From positions 1 through 46,803 of the forward strand of contig JASHNY010000225.1 in NCBI GenBank assembly GCA_030041385.1: a DNA stretch of 46,803 bases, written 5' to 3'. Shown here piece after piece: positions 1 through 7,788 of the stretch (the first letter of the stretch is position 1; each line of letters begins with the position of its first letter). The position numbers were made by a program, and so were the translations under genes. The notes below the pieces were generated by a model. The model did no database searches. It was not told where the DNA came from and saw only the letters and a program-made list of their open reading frames with translations. The DNA comes from Alphaproteobacteria bacterium (GTDB lineage: Bacteria > Pseudomonadota > Alphaproteobacteria > ATCC43930 > CGMCC-115725).

Positions 1-1
1 C

Positions 2-1954
2 CGCCTGGGCATCGCCGCCACGGTCGAACCTGGCAACCCGCCACATACCTGCCGGGTGCACTATCGCCATGACGGCCCGGAGCCGCTGGTCTCGATCATC
101 GTGCCGACCAAGAACCAGAGCGCGCTGCTGAAGCGCTGCGTCGAGACGGTGCTGAAGCTGACCGAATACGAGAACTACGAGATCATCATCGTCGACAACG
201 GCAGCGACGAGCCCGACGCCTGCCATTACCTCGACCTGATAGAGCGCAAATTCGCCGATATCGGGAACCGCATCCGGGTGTTGCGCCAGCCCGGTGAATT
301 CAACTTCTCTGCCATGAACAACCGTGCCGTGCGCGAAGCCGCGCGCGGCGAGTATCTGTGCCTGCTCAACAACGACGCCGCCCCGCTCGACCGCGCCTGG
401 CTCGGGGAGATGATGGCGCTGGCGCGGCGCCCCGATGTCGGCGCCGTCGGCGCCAAATTGTTCTACCCCGACGGCCGCATCCAGCACGGGGGCGTCCTCT
501 TGGGCGTCGGCTGGGGCGCGCCCGCCGACCACCCCTACAACGGGGAGCCTGGCGGCAGCCCCGGCTATTGGGGCCGGCTGCAGGTGGTGCAGGATTTCTC
601 GGCGGTGACGGCGGCCTGCCTGGTCACGCGGCGTTCAGTGTATGAGGCGGTCGGCGGGCTCGACGAAACCGCCTTTGCCGTCTCCTACAACGACATCGAC
701 TATTGCCTCAAATTGCGCGCCGCCGGCCATCTAGTCGTGTGGACGCCGTTTGCGCGGCTGCTGCACGAGGCCGGCGTCAGCCAGCGCGCCGGGGTCGAAA
801 ACAAGGCGGCTGCCGAGAAGAACGCGCGCTTCGCCCGCGAGGGCCTGGCGATGTTCGAGCGCTGGATGCCGCAGATCGCCTTCGATCCGGTCTACAACAG
901 AAACCTGTCGTCGCTCGGCTTCGGCTTTGCCGTCGAAATCGAGGGGGCGCCGACCTGGGACCCGGAGTTCCGCCCGCGCCAGCGCGTGCTCGTTTATGCC
1001 GCCGACCGCGAAGGCTGCGGCGAATACCGCATCATTGCGCCGAGCCGGGCGCTGTTCAGATCCGGGCTCGTGCACAGCTACGAGACGATGCGCCTGATGA
1101 CCGCGCCCGAGGTGGCGCGCCTGGCGCCCGATGCGATCGTCTTCCAGCGCCAGCTCGAATGGGGGCAGATCGAGGTCATCGAGCGGGTCAAGAAGATGAG
1201 CCGCGCGTTCCGCGTCTTCGAACTCGACGATCTGATCACCAACCTGCCGCCGAAAAGCCCGCACCGCGCGAACATCGCACCGGACATCGCCGCCCGCCTG
1301 AAAAAGGCGCTGGCGCTGTGCCAGCGGCTGGTGGTCAGCACCGAGGCGCTCGCCCGCCGCTACGGGAGGATGTGCGAAGAAGCCGTGGTCTTGCCGAACC
1401 GGCTGGAGAAGGCGCGCTGGCTCGGGCTGGCGCCGAAGCGGCGGCGCGACGGCAAGCCGCGGGTCGGCTGGGCGGGGGCGATCGGCCATCGCGGCGATCT
1501 GGCGCTGATCGCCGGGGTCGTCGAGGCGACCGCGAAAGAGGTCGACTGGGTGTTTTTCGGCCTCTGCCCGGAAAGTCTGCGCCCGGCGGTGGCCGAGTAT
1601 CACGACTGGGTGCCGCTCCACGATTATGCACGCACGCTCGCCTCGCTCGATCTCGACCTTGCCGTGGCGCCGCTGGAGTTGCATCCGTTCAACGAGTGCA
1701 AGAGCAATCTGCGCCTCCTCGAGTGCGGCGTGCTCGGCTACCCGGTGCTGTGCACCGACATCCTGCCCTACCAGGGGGGTTTGCCGGTGTTTCGGGTCGC
1801 CAACCGCCCGCGCGACTGGATCGGCGCCATTCGCGAACTGACCGCCGACCGCGACGCCTGCGCAGTGGCCGGCGAGCGCCTGCGCCAGGCGGTGCTGAAG
1901 GACTGGATGCTCGAAGACCATCTCGACGAGTGGCGCCGGGCCTGGCTGCCGTGA
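2..1954 (+). CDS. Two-domain glycosyltransferase (GT2 N-terminal, GT-B-like C-terminal), 5' end outside the window
   Basis: This is probably a sugar transferase that acts on flagellin or a surface polysaccharide. The frame is open to the first base, so the true start lies upstream; the first possible start in the window (GTG at 56) already abuts the GT2 fold. The N-terminal half has the GT-A signature VSIIVPTKNQ, then IIIVDNGSDE, an NNDA nucleotide-sugar/metal motif, and the acceptor-side GGLDE and NDIDYCLKLR motifs of family 2 transferases. The second half begins near RQRVLVYAADREGCGEYR and looks like a GT4-like GT-B half, ending with a conserved-looking NLRLLECGVLGYPVL segment. Such tandem fusions are known in O-antigen and rhamnan synthesis. 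The flagellin gene starts 177 bp downstream on the same strand, which makes flagellin glycosylation a reasonable inference, though the substrate is not shown by sequence. Confidence 0.85.
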   Translation, partial: RLGIAATVEPGNPPHTCRVHYRHDGPEPLVSIIVPTKNQSALLKRCVETVLKLTEYENYEIIIVDNGSDEPDACHYLDLIERKFADIGNRIRVLRQPGEFNFSAMNNRAVREAARGEYLCLLNNDAAPLDRAWLGEMMALARRPDVGAVGAKLFYPDGRIQHGGVLLGVGWGAPADHPYNGEPGGSPGYWGRLQVVQDFSAVTAACLVTRRSVYEAVGGLDETAFAVSYNDIDYCLKLRAAGHLVVWTPFARLLHEAGVSQRAGVENKAAAEKNARFAREGLAMFERWMPQIAFDPVYNRNLSSLGFGFAVEIEGAPTWDPEFRPRQRVLVYAADREGCGEYRIIAPSRALFRSGLVHSYETMRLMTAPEVARLAPDAIVFQRQLEWGQIEVIERVKKMSRAFRVFELDDLITNLPPKSPHRANIAPDIAARLKKALALCQRLVVSTEALARRYGRMCEEAVVLPNRLEKARWLGLAPKRRRDGKPRVGWAGAIGHRGDLALIAGVVEATAKEVDWVFFGLCPESLRPAVAEYHDWVPLHDYARTLASLDLDLAVAPLELHPFNECKSNLRLLECGVLGYPVLCTDILPYQGGLPVFRVANRPRDWIGAIRELTADRDACAVAGERLRQAVLKDWMLEDHLDEWRRAWLP

Positions 1955-2131
1955 GGGGTGCCGCGTGCCCGTTCGCCAAAGCGTGCAACAAATTCCGCAA
2001 GCGTCCGTCTCTATCGGGGTGAGGGGCCTGACCGCCTGTGCCCGAGCCATCGGTGCCGGCAGCGAGTCCCCGGATCATCCCGGGCTATTCCGGGCGGCAA
2101 GCCCGGCGCGGCCGGCATCAGGAGGCAAGCG

Positions 2132-3622
2132 ATGCTAGCAGGAAGTATCAACACCAACGTCAACGCGCTATATGCGCTCGATGCCCTCAACACCAACGCC
2201 AACACCACCAACACGCTCGAACAGGAACTGTCGTCTGGTCTCGCGATCAACAGCCCGGCCGACAATCCCGCCGGCTACATCGCCGCCCAGGGCTTCACCG
2301 CCCAGATCGGCGGCGTGAACCAGGCCACCTCGAACGCCAACCAGGCGATCTCGCTGGTGCAGACCGCAGATGGCGCGATCACCCAGCAGGTCAACATCGT
2401 GCAGAACATCTCCAGCATCGCCAACCAGGCCGCCAACGGCGGCGCCACGGCGCAGCAGCTGGCAGCGTTGCAGCAGGTGGTCTCGCAATTGCAAACCCAG
2501 ATCTCGACGATCTCGACGCAGACCAATTTCAACGGCGTCGCCCTGCTCGACGGCACCTTCCAGGGGATCAATTTCCAGGTCGGCGCGAGCGCCGGGCAGA
2601 CCATCGGCCTGACCCTGGCGAGCACCGCCGCCAATCAGATCGGCGTCTACCAATCGGCGGTCTCGGGCGCGCTTTATACGACGAAGGGCGCCGGCACCGG
2701 CTCGGTTGCCGATGACACCGGCGCCTCGTACACGATCAGCTCGGGCGGCGCCGGCGCCTTCACCGCCGGCACCTTCGGCGTGTCGGGTTCGGCCGGCAAT
2801 GCCTCGATCACGGTGTCGGCCGCCACCGAATCGGCGCAGGGCATCGCGCAGGCAGTCAACAACAGCACGTCAAGCACCAATGTCGAAGGCAGCGCCGTCA
2901 CCAGCGTCGCCTTTACCGTGACCGCCGGATCGCTGTCGTTCGATCTCGGCAACGGCACTGGCGCCGCCCAGACCAACAAGGCCCAGATCAGCGCGACCGT
3001 CACCAGCGTGTCGCAGGCCGGGCTGGCGGGGCTGACCAACGAGATCAACCAGGCCACCGGCGAGACCGGCGTCACGGCCACGGTCAACTCGTCCAACCAG
3101 CTGGTGCTGACCTCCGCGTCGGGCGACAACATCTCGATCGCCGGCTTTACCGGCACCGGCAGCCTGGCCGCCGGCGGAACGACGATCGAGACTGCCGGCG
3201 GCACCACCTCGGCCACGGTCCAGGGCCTGGTGACGCTGCAGTCGAACCAGAGCTTCGCCCTCGCCGCCAGCGCCTCGGATATCGGCCTCGGCGCGTCGTC
3301 GAACCTGTCGTCGCTGGCCAGTGTCAACGTCAGCACCGCGGCCGGTGCAAGCGCCGCGCTCAACACCGTCACCTTTGCGTTGCAGCAGCTCGAAAGCGTC
3401 GGCAGCCAGCTCGGCGCAGTGCAGCAGCGGTTGCAGGCCACGGTCGGCAATCTGCAGACGACCGACACCAACCTGACCTCGGCGAAATCGACCGTAGAGG
3501 ATGCCAACATCCCGCAGGTCACGACCCAGCTCACCCAGGCCCAGATCCTGCAGCAGGCGGGCGTTTCGGCCCTGGCCCAGTCAAGCACGTTGCAGCAGGC
3601 CTTCCTGAAGCTGCTGCAGTAA
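2132..3622 (+). CDS. fliC: Flagellin
   Basis: Structural subunit of the flagellar filament, 496 residues, exported by the flagellar type III system. The N-terminal D0/D1 helices start MLAGSINTNVNALYALDALN and include the LSSGLAINSPADNPAGY stretch typical of flagellins. The C-terminal D1/D0 helices include LGAVQQRLQATVGNLQ and end in QQAFLKLLQ. The middle is a Thr/Ser/Gly/Ala-rich variable domain with a flagellin-IN-like segment around GVTATVNSSNQLVLTSASGD. The start at 2132 is chosen because GGAGG lies at 2121-2125 and the protein begins with the canonical flagellin N-terminus; the open frame extends 58 codons further upstream without any flagellin similarity. The leader has a 7-bp inverted repeat (2080-2086 with 2100-2106). 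I see no clear sigma-28 promoter. Confidence 0.95.
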   Translation: MLAGSINTNVNALYALDALNTNANTTNTLEQELSSGLAINSPADNPAGYIAAQGFTAQIGGVNQATSNANQAISLVQTADGAITQQVNIVQNISSIANQAANGGATAQQLAALQQVVSQLQTQISTISTQTNFNGVALLDGTFQGINFQVGASAGQTIGLTLASTAANQIGVYQSAVSGALYTTKGAGTGSVADDTGASYTISSGGAGAFTAGTFGVSGSAGNASITVSAATESAQGIAQAVNNSTSSTNVEGSAVTSVAFTVTAGSLSFDLGNGTGAAQTNKAQISATVTSVSQAGLAGLTNEINQATGETGVTATVNSSNQLVLTSASGDNISIAGFTGTGSLAAGGTTIETAGGTTSATVQGLVTLQSNQSFALAASASDIGLGASSNLSSLASVNVSTAAGASAALNTVTFALQQLESVGSQLGAVQQRLQATVGNLQTTDTNLTSAKSTVEDANIPQVTTQLTQAQILQQAGVSALAQSSTLQQAFLKLLQ

Positions 3623-3633
3623 GTCGACGAGAC

Positions 3634-3667
3634 GCGCCCGCCTCGGGGTCTTCCCGAGCGCGGGCGC
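3634..3667 (+). terminator. GC-rich hairpin between fliC and fliD
   Basis: An inverted repeat pairs 3634-3647 with 3653-3667 across a 5-base loop, with one bulged base. It begins 11 bases after the flagellin stop codon. No T-run follows, so it is either a weak attenuator or a 3' stabiliser of the flagellin message. Either would help give much more flagellin than cap protein from one transcript. Confidence 0.55.
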
Positions 3668-3693
3668 CCGCGAACGGATGAGGGGAGCGGCAG

Positions 3694-5274
3694 ATGGCGG
3701 TGAGCGATCTTCTAAGCTCGAGCCAGATCACCTCGCTGATCCAGCAGGCGACGGCCGCCTATCAGGCGCCGGCCACCGCCTTGCAGAACCAGGAAAAACC
3801 GATCGAGGCGCAGGTCACTGCCCTGACCCAGGTGCAGAGCGCACTGTCCGGCCTGCAATCGGCGCTGTCGAGCCTCGCCAACGTCCAGACGCTGGCGCAG
3901 CGGTCGGTCAATGTATCGCCGAGCGGCGCCGTGCACGCCACCGCCGACAACACTGCCGCAACCGGCACCTACACCCTTTCCGGAATTCACCTGGCCGCGG
4001 CCGAAAGCCTGATCTCGTCGGGCTCGGCGAGCGCCAGCGGCACGCTCGGCGCCGGCACGCTGTCGATCCAGGTCGGCAGCGGCAGCGCCGTCAACGTCGA
4101 TGTCGCCAGCGGCCAGTCGAGCCTCGCCGGCATCGCCAGCGCCATCGACGCGGCCGACGCCGGGGTGCAAGCCACGGTGGTGTTCGACGGCGCGAAATAC
4201 CATCTGGTCCTGACCGGCGACGACGCCGGCAGCGCCAATTCCTTCACGATCAGCGGCACCGGCGCATTGGCCGGGCTCAGCTATTACACCGGCGCCTCGG
4301 GTCTCAGCGAAACGCAGAAGGCGGCAAACGCCTCGTTCTCGTTCGACGGCCTCAACATCACCAGCGGGTCGAACACGATTACCGGGGTGGTCCAGGGCCT
4401 CACCCTGACCCTCGCCGCCAGCGGCTCGGCCACGGTGACGGTCGGCGAGGACGTGTCCGCGCTCGACAGCGCGGCGCAGAACCTCGTCAAGGCACTGAAC
4501 CAGGCGCTCGGCACGATCAGCCAGAACGCCTCCTACACTCCGGCGAGCGGCGCCGGACCGCTGTTCGGCAATATCGGCCTGGAGATCGTCCGCACCGACC
4601 TGTTGAACGCGATCACCAACCCGCCCAATGAGGGGACCGCCGCTACCAGCCCCTATGCGTCGCTCAGCAGCGTCGGCTTTACCGTCACCAGCGGCGGCAC
4701 CGTCACCTTCGACGATGCCACGTTCCAGGCCGCGGCCGAGAACAACTACAACGCGGTCGCCTCGCTGTTCGGCGAGGTCGGCCAGGCCAGCAGCCCGAAC
4801 GTGGCCGTGCAGGGCATCGGATCGGCGCTGCCCGGCAGTTATGCGGTTTCGGTCACCTCCAATTCCGCCGGCACCGTCGTCGGCACGGTCAACGGTGAGG
4901 CCGCCAGCGGCACCGGCGGGGTCATGGTCGTCAGCGGCAGCGGCGCGGCGCAGGGCCTCGCGCTGCAGGTCGCGCCCGGCATGACCGGCAATCTCGGCAC
5001 GGTGACGATCAGCCAGGGCGTGTTCAGCAGCCTCAGCAGCATCGTCAATTCGGCACTGGCGAGCGGCACCGGCAGCGTCACCGGGCAGATCGGCAGCCTC
5101 AACACCACGATCGCCTCGATGAACACGCAGATCAGCCAGTTGCAGGCGCAGGCGAACCAGGAAACGCAGGAATTGACGCAGCAATTCTCGGTGGCGCAGG
5201 CGACGCTGACCCAGTTGCAGACGGTCAGCGACTTTCTGACCACCTATTTCAACCAGACCTCCGGCGGCGGGTGA
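3694..5274 (+). CDS. fliD: Flagellar filament cap protein FliD (HAP2)
   Basis: The cap pentamer at the filament tip folds flagellin subunits as they emerge. The protein is 526 residues. Its N-terminal helix begins MAVSDLLSSSQITSLIQQAT and is followed by the long amphipathic heptad region typical of FliD. A flagellin-IN-like beta region lies in the middle. The C-terminal FliD domain contains SSVGFTVTSGGTVTFDDATF, which matches the family's conserved 'G(I/V)..G.L..D...' pattern. It ends in a Gln-rich coiled coil from about residue 465 (IGSLNTTIASMNTQISQLQA). A Shine-Dalgarno AGGGGAG sits at 3681-3687. The gene follows flagellin and precedes fliS, the common fliC-fliD-fliS order. Confidence 0.93.
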   Translation: MAVSDLLSSSQITSLIQQATAAYQAPATALQNQEKPIEAQVTALTQVQSALSGLQSALSSLANVQTLAQRSVNVSPSGAVHATADNTAATGTYTLSGIHLAAAESLISSGSASASGTLGAGTLSIQVGSGSAVNVDVASGQSSLAGIASAIDAADAGVQATVVFDGAKYHLVLTGDDAGSANSFTISGTGALAGLSYYTGASGLSETQKAANASFSFDGLNITSGSNTITGVVQGLTLTLAASGSATVTVGEDVSALDSAAQNLVKALNQALGTISQNASYTPASGAGPLFGNIGLEIVRTDLLNAITNPPNEGTAATSPYASLSSVGFTVTSGGTVTFDDATFQAAAENNYNAVASLFGEVGQASSPNVAVQGIGSALPGSYAVSVTSNSAGTVVGTVNGEAASGTGGVMVVSGSGAAQGLALQVAPGMTGNLGTVTISQGVFSSLSSIVNSALASGTGSVTGQIGSLNTTIASMNTQISQLQAQANQETQELTQQFSVAQATLTQLQTVSDFLTTYFNQTSGGG

Positions 5275-5283
5275 GGCCACACC

Positions 5284-5724
5284 ATGATCGGCACACGCAA
5301 AGGATTGACCGGCTCCGCGGCCTATCGCGCGACGGAAGGCGTCGGCGCGATGCCCGAGGACTACATGAAGATGGCGCTCGATGCGACGCGAATCCTGTTG
5401 ATGCGCGCCGAGGCGGCGATCGCCGCCGGCGATCGGGCCGAGAAGGCCAAGGCGCTCGGCTCGGCCGGCAATGTCGTTGAATTCATGCTCGGTTTGTCCG
5501 GGGTCACGCCCGGCGCACTCAGCGATTGCCTTGCCAGCGTCTACCAGTATGTTCTGGCGGCAATCCTGAAGGGCAATGCAGGCGACGACGGGGAGGCGGT
5601 GGCGGCGGGGCGGGTCGCGCTGGAAGAGCTGGCGGCCACTTGGCGCAAAATATTTCCCGATGCGGTAGCCTGGGGGGAAACCGGCGACGATGCCGGGTTG
5701 ATCGGGAGCGCGCACCATGCCTGA
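5284..5724 (+). CDS. fliS: Flagellar export chaperone FliS
   Basis: A 146-residue all-helical protein that binds the C-terminus of newly made flagellin and keeps it from polymerising in the cytoplasm. The start (MIGTRKGLTGSAAYRATEG) resembles the tyrosine-containing FliS N-terminus, and the helix ILLMRAEAAIAAGDRAEKAKAL plus the later ASVYQYVLAAILKGN segment follow FliS helices 2-4. It begins 9 bases after the fliD stop; the fliD stop region itself provides the purine-rich ribosome-binding sequence. Its last 8 bases overlap the next gene, so it is translationally linked to flgM. Residues after about 130 are a divergent tail. Confidence 0.88.
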   Translation: MIGTRKGLTGSAAYRATEGVGAMPEDYMKMALDATRILLMRAEAAIAAGDRAEKAKALGSAGNVVEFMLGLSGVTPGALSDCLASVYQYVLAAILKGNAGDDGEAVAAGRVALEELAATWRKIFPDAVAWGETGDDAGLIGSAHHA

Positions 5725-6040
5725 TCCGATCCAGGGCGTAAACACCAGCGGCCCGATCGGCACGATCGCCAGCGGGCAGGCCGGCGCAAGCCAGGCCTCC
5801 GCCGCGTCGTCGGCAGCGACTCCGGCGGCGGCGATCGATCAGGCCGATGTCGGCGGCACAGCCGCGCTGTTGACGACGATCGCCGAGGCGGCGAGCGAGG
5901 TGCCGACGATCGACGAAACGCGCGTCGCGGCGCTGCAGCAGGCGATCGCCGCCGGCACCTATCAGGTCGATCCGCAAAAGATCGCGGAAGGACTGATGCA
6001 GCTCGAGTCGGGGATCGCCTCCGGCGGGGGTGGTGCGTGA
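5717..6040 (+). CDS. flgM: FlgM-type negative regulator of flagellin synthesis (anti-sigma-28 factor)
   Basis: A 107-residue protein with a disordered Ala/Ser/Gly-rich N-terminal half and a C-terminal FlgM signature: VPTIDETRVAALQQAIAAG followed by TYQVDPQKIAEGLMQLE. In known FlgM proteins this half binds and inhibits FliA until the hook is complete, then the protein is exported. The start overlaps the fliS stop by 8 bases. This gene is more often found beside flgA or flgN; here it closes the filament operon, so its synthesis is tied to that of flagellin, cap and chaperone. No fliA gene is visible in the window. Confidence 0.8.
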   Translation: MPDPIQGVNTSGPIGTIASGQAGASQASAASSAATPAAAIDQADVGGTAALLTTIAEAASEVPTIDETRVAALQQAIAAGTYQVDPQKIAEGLMQLESGIASGGGGA

Positions 6041-6080
6041 CCACGCACAGGCACGGCGATAACGGCGCGGCGGGCCTGCC

Positions 6081-6359
6081 CTACGAGGCGAGCCGCAAGC
6101 CGACGAAGATCGGATCGGCGGCGGCGCGCTCGGCGGCGCGGCGGATCCAGTCCTGCACCAGGGCGAGCCGATCGGCGGCCTGGTGGATGTCGTCGCGGTC
6201 GGCAATGTCGCGGAAGGCTTCGAGAATCTGTTCGAGGCATTCGGCCTCGGTCGCGACGACCGCCGGCGCCGTGCCGTCCTGGCACCCGCGCCCCGCCGCG
6301 ATCGCCCGTACCCGCCTCAATGTTCGTCGCCGGACCATTCCCCCCTCGGCGATACCCAA
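6081..6359 (-). CDS. Small hypothetical protein (92 aa)
   Basis: I do not recognise this protein. It runs opposite to the flagellar genes and ends 40 bases past flgM. The reading frame shows the strong G/C third-position preference of genuine genes here, while the overlapping plus-strand frames give Arg/Ser-rich translations typical of shadows. The first 25 residues are basic. The rest is acidic to amphipathic helix (CLEQILEAFRDIADRDDIHQ and ALVQDWIRRAAERAA), suggesting a small helical protein or partner. An alternative start is the Met at residue 8. There are no membrane segments or signal peptide. It could belong with the flagellar cluster or with the divergent regulator that starts at 6522. 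Confidence 0.5.
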   Translation of the reverse strand: MGIAEGGMVRRRTLRRVRAIAAGRGCQDGTAPAVVATEAECLEQILEAFRDIADRDDIHQAADRLALVQDWIRRAAERAAADPIFVGLRLAS

Positions 6360-6475
6360 CCGCTACCGGCGCTGGCAATGCCGGTGGAACGGACCTCGCC
6401 GCTCCACCGGACGATCTACTGCTACGATGATTGTTGGCGCCATTCTAAACTGTAAAGCACATCCGGCACGAAGAC

Positions 6476-6504
6476 TTGACGATAAATGAAAAGTTTTCAA
6501 TCTT
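6476..6504 (+). promoter_or_regulatory. Candidate promoter with a palindromic operator upstream of the XRE regulator
   Basis: In a locally AT-rich stretch, TTGACG (6476-6481) could be a -35 box with a weak -10 at 6499-6504 after 17 bases. Between them lies a perfect 13-bp palindrome, TGAAAAGTTTTCA (6487-6499), which is unusual in such GC-rich DNA. Its place in the spacer just ahead of an HTH regulator gene suggests an autoregulatory operator. The boxes are by eye only. Confidence 0.35.
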
Positions 6505-6521
6505 CTGTCGCGGAGCCCGTC

Positions 6522-7580
6522 ATGCGCGCCAGAGCCGAGATCGTTTTTCCTAACAATATCAAAGAGTTCCGTTTAAGACGGCAACTCACGCAGGAACAAC
6601 TCGGCCGTATGATGGACCCGCCGATCGGCGAATCGACGATTTCCAAGATGGAAAGCGGCGAGCGCCGGCTGACCAATTTGCAGCTCACCGAGCTCGCCAG
6701 CATCCTGCGCTGCCGCCCCGATGAAATCCCTGTCGTCACCGGGCGCGACCCGGCGCCGGGGGTGGAGCGCTGGCAGAAGGCGCAGCAGGAAGCGATCGGC
6801 AACAGCATTGCCAGCGGCGCCGCCGCGACCGGCTACGTGCTCGCGCAACTGCGCAAGAAGCACGGCAAGACGATGCAGCAGGTGGCGAGCGCGATCGGCA
6901 TGACGCTGTCGGTCTACCACCGGATGGAGATGGCGAGCCGCATCATCCAGGGCGACGAGATCGAGGCGGTCGCGGCCTTCTATGGGATGGGCGCGGCCGA
7001 CCTGATCGCCCTGTTCGAGCGGCGCACCCGCGACAACCTGGAGCAGCTGAAGAACGGCGTTCCGCCCGAGCGGCTGCTGCCGCGCGTGCCGCGCTCGCTG
7101 CTGCGCGAGGACGCCAAATGGGGCCGGCTCGGCGCGCTCGAGCGCTACGCGATCCGCCGCAGCATCCGCTATGTCGGCGCCCCGGCCGAGGCGGTGTCGC
7201 TGCCGGTCTACGGCCAGATGAAGACCGGCAAGGACGGCAATCACCATTTCGCGATCGACCTCGACGCGGTCGTCGACCAGGTCCCGGTGCGCGACCTCGT
7301 GCGCCCCCACGACGAATGCTTTCTGGTGCGCAATTTCTCGCAGCGTCTCGGCTTTCTGCTGCGGCCCGGTGCGCTCGCCTATGTCGATCCGCGAGCACCG
7401 GTGGCGATGGGCGATATCGCGTTTTTCGTCAGAACCAACGGCACAGCCGACGCCGGGGTCGTGATCGGCGACGGGATCGGCCCGCTGACGGTCAAGATGT
7501 ACAACCCCGAAGAACAGGTGCCGCTCGGCGACCCGACCATCGCCAGCGTGCTGCGCATCGGCATGCTGATCCTGCCGTAA
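6522..7580 (+). CDS. XRE-family transcriptional regulator with two HTH domains and an S24/LexA-like C-terminal domain
   Basis: A 352-residue putative repressor. Residues about 12-67 form an XRE helix-turn-helix (FRLRRQLTQEQLGRMM, then STISKMESGERR). A second HTH-like unit lies at about 104-155 (RKKHGKTMQQVASAIGMTLS). Residues about 225-352 resemble the S24/LexA fold: ECFLVRNFSQRLG, GDIAFFV and LTVKMYNPEEQV. The lysine of the LexA dyad appears kept (K325), but the usual G-x-S-M serine is not: the aligned position is near R275, with only S273 close by. Self-cleavage is therefore doubtful. The start at 6522 is preferred over the in-frame ATG at 6486 because GGAG lies at 6512-6515 with 6-base spacing, and the earlier ATG sits inside the candidate promoter. 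The ligand or signal is unknown. Confidence 0.85.
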   Translation: MRARAEIVFPNNIKEFRLRRQLTQEQLGRMMDPPIGESTISKMESGERRLTNLQLTELASILRCRPDEIPVVTGRDPAPGVERWQKAQQEAIGNSIASGAAATGYVLAQLRKKHGKTMQQVASAIGMTLSVYHRMEMASRIIQGDEIEAVAAFYGMGAADLIALFERRTRDNLEQLKNGVPPERLLPRVPRSLLREDAKWGRLGALERYAIRRSIRYVGAPAEAVSLPVYGQMKTGKDGNHHFAIDLDAVVDQVPVRDLVRPHDECFLVRNFSQRLGFLLRPGALAYVDPRAPVAMGDIAFFVRTNGTADAGVVIGDGIGPLTVKMYNPEEQVPLGDPTIASVLRIGMLILP

Positions 7581-7788
7581 GCCACAAATCACGCCGCGAT
7601 TCGCCGCGCCGCGACCCCGGAACGGCAGCCGATTTCGCCGATGTTGCCGGCGAGGCGAGAGTTTTGGCGCCACTCCGCAGCTTGCGCAAAAGAGCAATAC
7701 CGGAAACCCGACACTCGTATAGAGTCGGCGGGTACGCGGTTCATCGGCAAAGGGCTATTCGGACCTCACCGGGTCCTTTCGGCAGACG

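Noticed and set aside
703-2050. Long open frames on both strands inside the glycosyltransferase gene
   Set aside because: Arg/Pro/Ala-rich translations with no motifs; they are shadows caused by the GC-rich codon pattern.
3712-5763. A 683-codon minus-strand frame antisense to fliD and fliS
   Set aside because: Arg/Gly-rich, no recognisable motifs, and fully overlaps clearly identified flagellar genes.
6037-6489. Plus-strand frame starting at the flgM stop codon
   Set aside because: Ser/Arg-rich translation with poor third-position bias; the minus-strand gene over the same bases is the better candidate.
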